This document shows positions 47,161 to 57,772 of a DNA stretch of 64,000 bases, one piece after another (the stretch's first letter is position 1; every line of letters begins with the position of its first letter). The stretch comes from Coffea arabica (Eukaryota; Streptophyta; Magnoliopsida; Gentianales; Rubiaceae): assembly GCF_036785885.1 (NCBI RefSeq), contig NC_092323.1:9990501-10054500 (forward strand), written 5' to 3'. Below the pieces are notes generated by a model that had not been told where the DNA came from, did no database searches, and was given only the letters and a program-made list of their open reading frames with translations. The position numbers were made by a program, and so were the translations under genes.

Positions 47161-47672
47161 CTATAAATAGGGATAATTTCAGAAACCTCCCCTGAGGTTT
47201 CTGACACTTTCACTGACATCCCCTGAGGTTCTCAAAATTTCACTTACCTCCCTTGCTTTTGATTTTGTGGTAACAATCCAGTCCAAATCAGATTAAAATA
47301 TTATTTTCATGTGTGAGAAGGTATTTTTATTCCATAGCTACCCTTTGCAGAAGTTGTATTAGTAGAAGATTCAAAGAAGAATAAATGATTTGGACTAATT
47401 AGTAAAGTTGAGGGGGGGTAAGTGCAATACAAAAAATTGCATGCACCAGATGTGCCATGCAACAGTTATTTGGCAGATTTTGCAACGGCTAGCTGCAAAT
47501 TGCAACGGCCAGAAGGTTTGCTGTTTCAGTAGCAATAGCATATAAAGCAAAGCAACTTAACTACCTCTGAGGTTTCAAGCTATTAACATTCTTTGCTACT
47601 AATTTGGAGTGATAACAAGTGCATTTGCTGTGCTACAATTAGAGCTCTGAGTAAAAAGTTTTAGCTGCAACC

Positions 47673-47816
47673 ATGGCCTCTTCAAGCCATAGGGGAGAAT
47701 CATGGAATTCACCTACATCTTTCTCCATTAAAAACAGGTTTTGCCGCTGTAATCGCAAAGCAACCGTAATGATATCAGAGAGTGAAAGGAATCCAGACAA
47801 GTTGTATTTCTATTGA
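47673..47816 (+). pseudogene. GRF-type zinc finger fragment inside the MULE
   Basis: A 47-codon frame from ATG. It has a Ser-rich start, then RFCRCNRKATVMIS and SERNPDKLYFY, matching the first half of a plant GRF zinc finger (CxC, then NPxxxxYxC). A stop falls where the third Cys would be. This is likely a captured host or transposon-associated gene piece. Confidence 0.55.
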
Positions 47817-48254
47817 GAAATTTCCAACTTTGTGATGAATTTTAAAAAAATTATACAAAAGGGGTGATTTTGGGTTTAATTTCTGTCAGGGGGGTCTTCG
47901 CATTTGTGAATTTCACAAATGCGAACTTACAAGAGCTCGCATTCGTGGAATGCGAGCTTTGGTTATTGAGCTCGCATTCCACGAATGCGAGCTCTTCTCA
48001 ATTTTTTTTTTCCTTTTTTAAGAGCTAGGGAATTATTTCTAGGAAGCAAATGCGAGCTCTTATCTTTTTTATTTTGGTATTTTTTGAGAGGTAGGGAATT
48101 ATTTGCAGAAAGCTTCTAATTTTTGTTTTAAAAAATGTTGCAAATATTTAAAATTTTGCAAATAGCTCGCATTTGTTAAATTTGACCTGCAAAAATTGTA
48201 TTTAACTTTTTTGTTAGATTTCGCATTTATAAGTATGACTTGTAGAAAATTAGA

Positions 48255-48979
48255 TTCAAATTTAGATGTATTAGGGTTTTAAAAATATTATATAAGTGAT
48301 AAAAATTTTATAAATTGTAAAAATAAAATCAAACTGCTTGGATAATTAAATGTTATATTTGCATAAGAAATAATACAATAATCATAATAATGATAATACA
48401 ATAATATTGGTGTAATAAAACTGCCATTAATTTAAATATTTACTTATAATGCCCAAAGAGCCTAATTACCAATTTTTTCTTCTCGCGCTCAAATATAACA
48501 TTAACCCGCATGCGAGCTAACCTTGAAATAGAAAAAACACAGAATCCCGCTTGCGGGTTTCAGGAGTATTCGGATATTCTCATATGCACCTATGCAAATC
48601 GAACCAACCGGATATCTTATCCGTATCCCATTTTTTTAAATAAAAATCTTATAAATTTGAAAAATAAAATCAAATTTAGATGTATTAGGGTTTTAAAAAT
48701 ATTATATAAGTGATAAAAATTTTATAAATTGTAAAAATAAAATCAAATTTAAATAATTAAATGTTATATTTGCATAAGAAATAATACAATAATCATAATA
48801 ATGATAATACAATAATATTGGTGTAATAAAACTGCCATTAATTTAAATATTTACTTATAATGCCCAAAGAGCCTAATTACCAATTTTTTCTTCTCGCGCT
48901 CAAATATAACATTAACCCGCATGCGAGCTAACCTTGAAATAGAAAAAACACATAATCCCGCTTGCGGGTTTCAACGTTA
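48255..48979. repeat. direct duplication inside the MULE (two units of about 310 bp)
   Basis: 48255-48567 and 48666-48979 share the order TTAGATGTATTAGGG, AATAATACAATAATCATAAT, CCGCATGCGAGCTAACC and CCCGCTTGCGGGTTTC with very few differences. Confidence 0.8.
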
Positions 48980-49675
48980 TTCTGCGCTTCGTGTGTTTGC
49001 TTTTGTTTTGCTTTTGTCTTTTTTTTTTCGAAATGGAGGGTTGGCGGTGGAGCTTAGTACGAGAGCTCACTGAACTCTAATAGGTTTCTAATTAGGTTTC
49101 TAATAAAGACTTCGTTCGATATGTGATATTTCAGCCGAACTTCGAATCCATGGCACTTATTACGCGCTTAAGCCACCTGTCCACATTAGCAATCAAATGG
49201 CTTGATATCAAGAATTCCACAAAGGTAAATTACCTAATAACCTTGCAAAATAGGCTATCCATCTTCCTTGAGTTCATATAAAAACATTATCCTAAATACC
49301 AAAAAGGACAAGCTTGAATTCCCAATCCCACCTGTGTACATAAATTGTTCTTATTTGATTGAACTTCTTGTCTTGTAACAAATGACTCCACAGACATTTT
49401 CTTGCAAAGTACGTAATTTGAAGTCAGGCGTGTAATCTTGCATGACAAGAATAGGTACGTAAAGAATAAGAAAATTCATTATGTAACTTAAACATAAACG
49501 GTAGTAATTAACCCCAACTACTTGGGATATATCTGTAATTTTGGCCCTGATGACGTCAGAAAAGGGGCCCAATTTTTTATCAAGGGAGGTAAGTGAAATT
49601 TTGAGAACCTCAGGGGATGTCAGTGAAAGTGTCAGAAACCTCAGGGGAGGTTTCTGAAATTATCCCCTATAAATA

Positions 49676-50939
49676 TCATTATCAAATGGAAGTTTGCCAG
49701 GGAGACTGGGTTGACTTACTAAAATTAGTAACTGTGACTGTGGCTAGCCTGCAAAGGTGTACTTTGTGTTCAAGAGTGGTACTCAGTGACGTTTGAGAGA
49801 ATTATTTTGAGTTTGACACAGTCTAACAACGTACTTTATGGAAATTCTGCAATGATTGAATGGAAAGGGAATATATTATTAAGGAGGGGTGTAGTGATAC
49901 GCCATCAATTTAGAGTTTACAATGTTATGTGACTGTTGTATGGTGGTGTTATGTCAGTCATTGAGACATGCAATAATGATCATTTACTTAAAATTCAACC
50001 TTAAGCTGAAAACTAAGAACTTGTTTGGATTGCCGGTTTCCGTCGAAAAATTACGTCATTTTTCATGATCACATTTCCCTATTACTTTTTTTCCTCACAT
50101 AAATCAAATCGCTACAGTAATTTTTCCATGAAAAATCACGAAAAATGCAATCCAAACACAACCTTATTTGATGCGATTAAACCCTCATCGTCTTGATTTT
50201 CTTGCAACCATTATATCAACCTTTATGTTCATCAAGGAATAGTTGCATCATTTTGTGTTTATCCAGTGAAACTTAATTTTTAAGCTCAAAGAAACCTTAA
50301 GCATATGAGAGTCCTTCTGTTTGAGTATTGGCAGACTGAACTTCCTCGTTTGAGATTTGAGACAGTCCATACTAGTGCAAATGACACAACCCATGTGTGT
50401 GCAATTTAGAATTAATAAACTTTTGTATGAATTAATTTGATACAAACTGTTTTTTTTTTTTAGTATTCTTTCCACCAAGGATAGTCATTTGTTAGTTGTG
50501 AATTACTTATCCAAGGAAAGCTGTGTGGAAATCAACAGAAAATATTGTCCAAAAAGGAAAATTGAAAGTTATGAGAAGTTAATGGTTTATGCTGTGTAGT
50601 TTTATGATCAAACAAGAAAAGTATTCCATGAATGTAATTATAGAAATTTAAAAGTGACATAAAATATTCTTTAGCATGCCGGCTAGCTAAGTTTGAATAA
50701 TAGTTCCCGGCATGGGCATAGATCAATAATCATTCTGAAGCCGCAATATAGAAATTACGAGGAGTTCATGGCAGAATTTGAGAGATTATCATATGGTCCA
50801 AACAATAGGATGTTATTTATTCATTTATTATATGTAATTTCTTTGGGGTAAACCCCAAAGTACATTTCTTGATAGCTCACAGCAGAGCAATTTATTTGGA
50901 TTAAAATGTAAATTTTTCCTCTGCAATGGGAAAAAAGAC
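49676..50939. other. intergenic with small MITE
   Basis: Downstream side of the last chitinase. Holds the MITE at 50021-50160; no gene seen. Confidence 0.4.
50021..50160. mobile_element. small MITE with TTGTTTGGATTG termini (copy c)
   Basis: About 140 bp. Ends TTGTTTGGATTGCCGG and TGCAATCCAAACACA. Same terminal motif as 13746-13893 and 38370-38490, but its interior differs, so it may be a subfamily. Confidence 0.5.
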
Positions 50940-52323
50940 TCAGGCAAAAGGCCTCTGATTGTAACAATCCAGATTATTTCCATAGCCAATTCTAAACAAG
51001 TCACAGTATCTCTTATAGAACCCGATCCTATCGGCCACCTTATCATTAGGACCCTTGCCAGTTGCCACACTCGAGTCCGCCATTAATAATGTTGGTGATA
51101 ACACCATAACCTGGGACTCTACCAGCTGCCCTGTCAGCACCGGATGGAGTCCATCTCCCAGTTATGACATCGTGGCTTGAGGGCTTGTTCCCCTGCGGCG
51201 TCATCCAGAACCAAATTGCCGTCTTGAATGATATTACTGCATTTGTCGCCACCAAGTCTGGATTGTTTATGAGATCGACTCCGATTGCTTTGCCAGCTTT
51301 TCCATAGTTATAGTTGCTGCGATGGAAATATTAAAAATGACAACTGTTTTATGCAAGTCGATGGAAACTCACGTTAATTTTGCACCCAAAAAGTACACCA
51401 GTAGTTGTTTATACACAAAAATTACAGGACTTTAGTCCAATGGCACCAAGGGGGGCTAAAGTCACTCTTAGGAAGTGAGGTCTTTACTGGGGTTTATCCG
51501 GGAAGACAAGTCCAACGGGTGCGATAGTGCGTCCGTTTGGTTCTGAGATAGTGCGTCCGTTTGGTTCTGAGATAGTTCAATTTCCCTAACCCTATATTGA
51601 CCCAGTTGGATTATTCCCATTCCTTATACTATATGGTTAGGAATGGGTTAATTGTTAAAAAAGAAGAAGAAGAAGAAGAAGAAGAAAGTAGTTGTTTATG
51701 CACAAAAGTTGTATGTATGGGGTTAATTTAATCATGTTTAATTTCCAAATAAATCCCAAATTAGTTTAAGAGTACTAGTGAACTTACTGAGTGAGTTGTA
51801 TGGGTCCTCGGCCGTAGTATTGTCTACCAGCAGGGCACGGCCAGTCTGGAGAATCACAGAAAGTCCCAGATGCTCCCTTTTCTTTCACGAAGCAATAACC
51901 CCATGCATATGGACCGTCTGGTGCACTTGGCCACCCACCTGGACAGCAACAAAAATGCAAAATATATATATATATATGGTTTAATTTAACCATTTTTATC
52001 ACTTGGAAAAAATTTAAAAAAAAATTATATGAGAACAAATGTTCAGCCTGACCTGTAGTCTCATGTGAAGTCTGGCCTAAGAATGCCGCAATTTCCCGTT
52101 TACGAATATTAACATCACCCGTTGTTCCAAAGGCACCGAAAGATTTTGCAGCAGTGATGAATGCATTGTAAGTATAGAAGCCATTGCTGGAGCATCTGGG
52201 GTCGTTACGATATTTCAGCATTTGATTAAAAAGTGCTGGACTGATAAGGGGGCCAATATCGCCGCCAGCAACTGAAGATAACAATGGGGCCAGTGATAAC
52301 ACAATCACGATCAAATTCCTCAT
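50940..52323 (-). pseudogene. GH19 chitinase that lost its hevein domain, with frameshift in exon 3
   Basis: Minus-strand exons 52323-52053, 51938-51788 and 51316-50940. The signal peptide ([17 protein letters not shown]) is almost that of the class I copy at 44352-46951 but joins the catalytic domain directly ([17 protein letters not shown]): the hevein module and hinge, about 60 codons, are missing in frame. Exon 2 is intact (SHETTGG junction, CFVKEKG). Exon 3 is 377 bp instead of 370; seven extra bases after IINGGLECG (a GGCAA repeat separated by CT) shift the frame and give an early stop, removing about 45 residues. So this is a class I gene turned class II and later broken, or a truncated enzyme. 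A TATA-like box lies about 70 bp upstream, with a 26-bp tandem repeat beyond it. Confidence 0.85.
51522..51571. repeat. tandem repeat of 24-26 bp in intron 2 of the last chitinase
   Basis: GATAGTGCGTCCGTTTGG plus TTCTGA occurs twice in a row. A GAA tract follows at about 51662-51688. Confidence 0.6.
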
Positions 52324-52429
52324 CTTTCTTGCTTCTCAAATTGTCTCAGATTTGTGCCTTAATGATGATAATTGGGGGATTGATTATATGGGTATATAAA
52401 GGATTACTGTAAGGGATGCTCCTGATTAG

Positions 52430-52481
52430 TTTATAGATTATATACCGTTTCAAAGTTTATAGATTATATACCGTTTCAAAG
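52430..52481. repeat. 26-bp tandem duplication in the promoter of the last chitinase
   Basis: TTTATAGATTATATACCG plus TTTCAAAG, repeated twice, about 107-158 bp upstream of the ATG. Confidence 0.7.
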
Positions 52482-52484
52482 TTT

Positions 52485-53307
52485 CAAACCAGGGATGCTC
52501 CTGGTTTAAGTAATTTCAGTTTAGTGCGTATTCGCGACTTTCAGCATTGTTTAGCCCCTTGATTACTTCTTCTTAAGAAGACTGGCGTTGACTTGTTATG
52601 TCCATGGCGTATATAGGATTGAACAAGTCAATTCGAGGAACATTAGGATGAAATCATTACCAGACTAAACGCCCAAATGCTAAATAGAAAAACTGCAAAA
52701 GTTCGACTTTTACTTGTTTTCATAGAATGTTGAAAGCTTCAAAGGTTAGTTTCATTTTTGTGAACCACCCTCTGTCCTTTGCTTCAAATGTTCTATATAT
52801 GTCTTTCCATGATCACGATTTTGATTCTTTTTCACCCACAAAAAGTAACTTACCAGCAGAAGTCATCGGCCTAGATGAACGATTTTGGCAATGATAGAGG
52901 AAAAATAAATCACTATTACTATTTATTCTATCAAATTAACTCCAGTGCACCAAGTGGATTCGCATTCAGCATTTAGGACTAAACAGTCAACTAAAATTTG
53001 ATCTTGATCATTAACTAAAAACTTCGTGCCTTGGAGTCAGCAAGGGATGGGTGGGGTCTCACCGTTGATGTTTTTCGTTAAAAAAAAAACTAGAAAGGAC
53101 TGTTGATTTTATAGTAGAATCCAACTTATACATTTTAGTGTCATTAATTCTACATACAAGGTGGAATTGCTCTATGAGATAATGCCTTATTTAAACGAAA
53201 AGGATGAACAGGTCTGTCTTTTTTTTCTTTTCCCTTGTATAAATGCTTGGGAGTTGAAATTGGAACGGAAATTGTATAAAAGTAAATTGGACTGGGATTC
53301 TTTCCCC

Positions 53308-53395
<88 letters not shown>

Positions 53396-54429
53396 AATGG
53401 GATTCTCAAAACCCTTGGGCATTTGATTACAAATTAAGAATAGTTGCCATTATTTTCGTTGGTAGACAAATGAACCCAATGATAGACTTGTTAAAATGGT
53501 TGACGTTGTTGTGTGGAAATCTCCTCTTTCTTTGAAAAGAACATGCTTTACAATTAGACTGCTACAAAAACGACAGGAGAGTTTTCTTTGTTAAATCTTT
53601 TTAATATTGGCCTTCGATTTTGATAAGTTAATTTTTTTGGAGCTCATACCTTTTTTCCCCTCTTTCCTTTTTCTTGCCATAGCGGAGAAATGTTGCCGCC
53701 TCAACCACACGCTGGCATTGAACCATTGCATCCCTACCAAAAAAATACGCCCCACTCTTTTTTTTTTTTTTTTTTTATCAAAGTTTTTCTCCTCCAAGAC
53801 AAGCACACATGACACAATAACACACACACACACACACCCTCTATCTCTCTCTACACATATGCAAGATCAAAGTTGCTATGGTTTTTAGTGTTACCATATG
53901 TCAAGAGAATGTTTTTGTTCTACATGAATGTTTTGGTAGGGTGGAAGGGGACTGGAAAAGGGGGCTTGGCTCTTAACTTTAGATTTTATGAGTTGAAAGA
54001 TAAGAACATTGCTATTCTATAAGTATAGTCTATTGTCAAAGCACTTCAAATAGATGTTTTATTTCATCTCTAATTTTCTCCAGTTAAACCCATGCCAAAA
54101 CTTCCCTTCTCTCTTCTTTTGTATCTTTTCTTCTCTTTTCTTTTGAATCACAGAAGTTGATGAAATATTCAGCATAACCTCCCAATAATTGTGCATGGTT
54201 ATGAAGTGTAGGGGGTCTCTAGAAGTTGGATAATAAATTTTGATGGAAGTGGAAAAGAAACGAATGAGGCACATAAAATGGTGTAGTCGCAGGAGATAAG
54301 AAGTTAGTTTTAAATCTTAAAGCTCAACTATTTTCCCTTTCTTTGGTGCAATTCTAAACTAGAATAGAAGAGCAATTAGGTAATGGATTCTTATCAACCA
54401 ATCCCGGACACAACATTTGTTTTAAAAAA
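52485..54429. other. intergenic with long AT microsatellite
   Basis: No gene recognised. Frames rich in Tyr-Ile are the translation of the (AT)n tract. CA and T tracts occur near 53757-53836. Confidence 0.5.
53312..53393. repeat. (AT)n microsatellite, about 80 bp
   Basis: About 40 uninterrupted AT units. Expected to be highly length-variable and prone to cruciform formation. Confidence 0.95.
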
Positions 54430-54652
54430 AATTTAGCCTTAGAATACTTCTAGAAGACATCAAACAAATCAACGTAATACTACTATTCCAATTCATTTTG
54501 CTTGAATGGATTCACTCTATTCTTTTCTTGTTTTATGCATTTTTTTCAACCCTATTATCAAAACTTTCTACTCTCAAACCCAAATGTCAAGAAAGACAGG
54601 ATTTAAAATTCAAAATAGAACATTTACACATGTTAAGTTTTATCAAGAATGA

Positions 54653-55234
54653 CGTATTAGGATCCAAGCGCGGAACACACAACTATTGAGATGCCAAGTA
54701 CACAATAATTTAATGACAAATAAGCCAGAAGTATGAAAAATAAACAATACACAATATTTAACGTGGTTCGTTTCCACCATTGAACCTACGTTCATGGAGA
54801 GAAACCCGTTCTTTAATATGAGAGAAAAACCCTATATAAGAATACAATTTGAACCCAAATCCAACCTTTGTATACCATCTCTCATCTCCCAAGAACCCTC
54901 TCTCACCCCCATGTATAAGGCTACATATTGCCTTTTGTGCTCCTTGTATGTCTCTTTGTAATATGTCAACTCACCTATTTATAGAGAATATTATTTGGTC
55001 AAAACTCAAATAATAATAGGAAACCAATACTAATTCCTCCACTAATTCCTCCACTGATTTAGAATATGGAATAACTTCTATTCTTAACTACTCATATAAA
55101 TAGGAAATTCCTTGACTACTACTTCAAGTAACTAAAAATAATTAGGAAACTAGTTACTTCCATACAAAACAAGAAATCTACCTAGAAGAAATTAAGCCAA
55201 TTTCTTAACATGATGGTTGGCCCATCCAAACATA
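54653..55234. mobile_element. arm-specific insertion, possibly LTR-derived
   Basis: Present in the left arm and absent from the right arm, where the flanks are directly joined (AATGAC to ATAAAGCTGAC). On the minus strand one part begins TGTTAAGAAATTGG like an LTR start; the body has no coding capacity. Fossil; family uncertain. Confidence 0.4.
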
Positions 55235-56000
55235 AAGCTGACCAGGATAAGTTAAATTCTACATCGGATACCAAATGATGAAGAATTGGAGGCTAGCTCT
55301 TAAGTATTTCAATATCCATCAATTGCCATGTAGATTTCTGGACACGCAGTTGATATTAAAGGTGGAACTAAAAAGTTGCAAGAAAACGCGCTCTTCATCC
55401 GCGTCTCTAGAGTGTCAAGATTGTCAAATAATGGATGATGGTTCGACATCCGCATGCATAATAGTCTTCGTCGCCGCCCTCGCGTGATCAGCTTAAAGAA
55501 AGCAACGGAGAAATTGCTTTTTTTTGCATGTTCTCCCGCGATAAAAAGGAATTGCTGATTCATTTTTGCTGAATCAGCGCAGTGACGTCCTTGTCTTGAT
55601 CACTTTAGCTAGTCTTTATTCATTTCTTTTGGTTGAAATATTTGTATTATGGTCTGCCACGATATTCACTGCATCTCCACTATTTCAGAACGACATCGTG
55701 CAACAATTCTGAAACTCTAGTTACCTCATTGTGTGATTAGCGAAGAATAATCTTCTTTGTTTTATTGGGTGGAGGTGGGATTGAACTTGATGGTAAGGTA
55801 CGAGAAATTATAAGTAGGAGGTTTTATATTCAAAATTTCTTACTTATAAAAAAAAAATTCTTTGTTTTATTGTTTTCTTAATTGTAGATGAACCATTTTG
55901 AGCTCCACAACTGAGGATATATATGAAGTGTCTGATCCGGCGTTATCATCAGATCATGCGCGCATTTTCGAAGTAGAGGTCAGCCATCATCTTTCTGATA

Positions 56001-56198
56001 ATGGAAGGTATGGTCGTCTGCTCAGCAAACTATGTACCTCTCACTCCCATTAGCTTCCTAATGCGTGCAGCATTTGTTTATAGACAAAGGGTCTCCATGG
56101 TTTTTGGAGATACACGATATTTGTGGAAGGAGACGCATGAAAGATGCATCAGGTTGGCTTCTGCTCTTTCTCAGTTGGGAATTACCCGCGGCGACATT
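56001..56198 (+). pseudogene. orphan exon 1 of the acyl-activating enzyme gene (inverted copy)
   Basis: 66 codons from ATG, followed by a good donor (GTGAGT at 56199). Only three residues differ from the true exon 1 at 61153-61350 (FLMRAAFVYRQRV against FLERAAFVYGQRV, and ITRGDI against ITSGDI). No matching exon 2 exists downstream in plus orientation: past the arm, plus-strand transcription would enter the antisense of the real gene's exon 2. It lacks the 81-bp 5' duplication of the real gene. Confidence 0.9.
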
Positions 56199-57772
56199 GT
56201 GAGTTTCTCATCAACTCATCTATAATATTTGAATTCTGATTTTAGTAAGAGAAAAAGGATCTTCTTTTTTTTTTCTCTAATTTTTTTTTTTGGGGGAGGG
56301 GGCTTTTGAAGGGGTGTAGTGATTACACGGATTTGAGTACTCTCTAATAGATTCTCTCTTCATTTTTCATCCTCAATGTATATCTGAATATCTGGATGTA
56401 TAACATGTGTTTTCATTTATTAGGAAAGGATATGGTCATTTTAAATCTGACTAATTCTAACCCTTATTAATAAATGAAAACACGTGTCATGCATCTAGAT
56501 ATATACTGTGGGAACTGAAGAGAGAATCCATTGAAAAGAAATCAAGTCCATGATTCCACTAGTCTACAAATTGATAAATTGATGAGATAATGGATTTGCG
56601 GCTACTAAATTGATGGATTCATTGGAGTTCAGTCTAGTGTGAGTTTCTTGAGTTCAGTCAAGTGTTTAAAACGCGTATTTGGGACGGGCTAAGTGTTGTT
56701 GACCATCTATCCGGTAGCATGAAGTGCGTGTCATGGCAAACACCCGGTATTTGGTTTTTTTTTTTTTTTTTTCAATAAAAAATTCCTAATTTCTTTTTCA
56801 TGACTTTATTTCTTATACTTTTTTTACTAATGTAGTTTATGTCAAAATATCATTATTCGCTGTAAACATGATTAGATGACTAATTTGTAAGCTAGAATTT
56901 AGACCTTGATGCTTCGTGATTTTGTTATTAAAGAAACATAAAGGTGTAGGTGTGAGCAATTGAGCATTACATAAGATCTCATAATTTCTAGCAAAAACAT
57001 ATTGAAATTTAGGATTTTAAGTTTGTTATTCATGACTTTATTGCTTAATTTTGTTGTGATTTATTTGAACATGATTTTAATTTGGTATGCTATATATTGT
57101 ATTTATTAATAATACACATACACACACACACACATATATATATGTGTGTAATTTTTATAGTAGTATTGTCTTTTTTTATATATATTTTTAAATTAAAAAA
57201 ATTCAAAATTTGTAAAAAAATTCAAAATTTGTGGGGTTTACACTCATGACTCTCGTCCTCACTAGTTGAACATATAATATTTGTCTAACGTCTTCGCCTT
57301 GGTTCAATATAATAATGCACTTTTGTGAAAGAAGAGGTCATTTTGTGACAGGAACGCTAAAGGATCAACCAAATGCTCCATTGCATTTATTTGTCCCAAA
57401 ATTCAAATATATTATGATTTGTATAATCAAAAGCTTCATTTAGGATTACCAACCTAACGGTAGACAAACATGCGTTCTTAGAATCATAATCATTAATTTG
57501 CACAAATTGTTTGATATGTATTCTTTTTTCTTTTTTCTTTTTTAAAAAAAATGCACCATCAACCATTCTCAAATATAGTTGTTCCAGATGGATGGGGCTC
57601 CATGTCCATGGTCGAGAAACGTCATTCATGAGATCAATTTATTTCTCATGACCAATAACTCTTTTTTTTTTTTTTTTTTGGGGGGTTTCGAGAGGGACCA
57701 TGGTGGTTGATTAAGAAAATATGAACTGTCATGAAAAGTCGCAGAAAGAGATAGATACAGATGAACGCTAAG

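Larger units (their letters stand above)
47170..49666. mobile_element. Mutator-like (MULE) non-autonomous element, 2497 bp, 9-bp TSD
   Basis: Terminal inverted repeats of about 85 bp begin GGGATAATTTCAGAAACCTC and mirror at the right end (CTCAGGGGAGG, then TTTCTGAAATTATCCC). The exact 9-bp duplication CTATAAATA (47161-47169 and 49667-49675) is the Mutator signature. There is no transposase. The interior carries a decayed GRF-type zinc finger fragment (47673-47816), a long palindromic block (about 47897-47998) and a direct duplication of about 310 bp (48255-48567 and 48666-48979). It lies between the two broken chitinases, close to the promoter of one. Confidence 0.88.
54430..57308 (+). repeat. 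left arm of a large inverted duplication
   Basis: Reverse-complement match to 59936-63040 over its whole length apart from indels. It carries promoter, orphan exon 1 and the first part of intron 1 of the acyl-activating enzyme gene in plus orientation. An insertion of about 580 bp (54653-55234) is specific to this arm. Confidence 0.9.

Noticed and set aside
47897-48979. Repeated GCGAGC words considered as a CRISPR-like array
   Set aside because: Plant nuclear context, irregular spacing and location inside a MULE; these are palindromic and duplicated transposon sequence.
53150-53535. Open frames of 70-124 codons with Tyr-Ile repeats on both strands
   Set aside because: Translation of the (AT)n microsatellite; no homology outside it.
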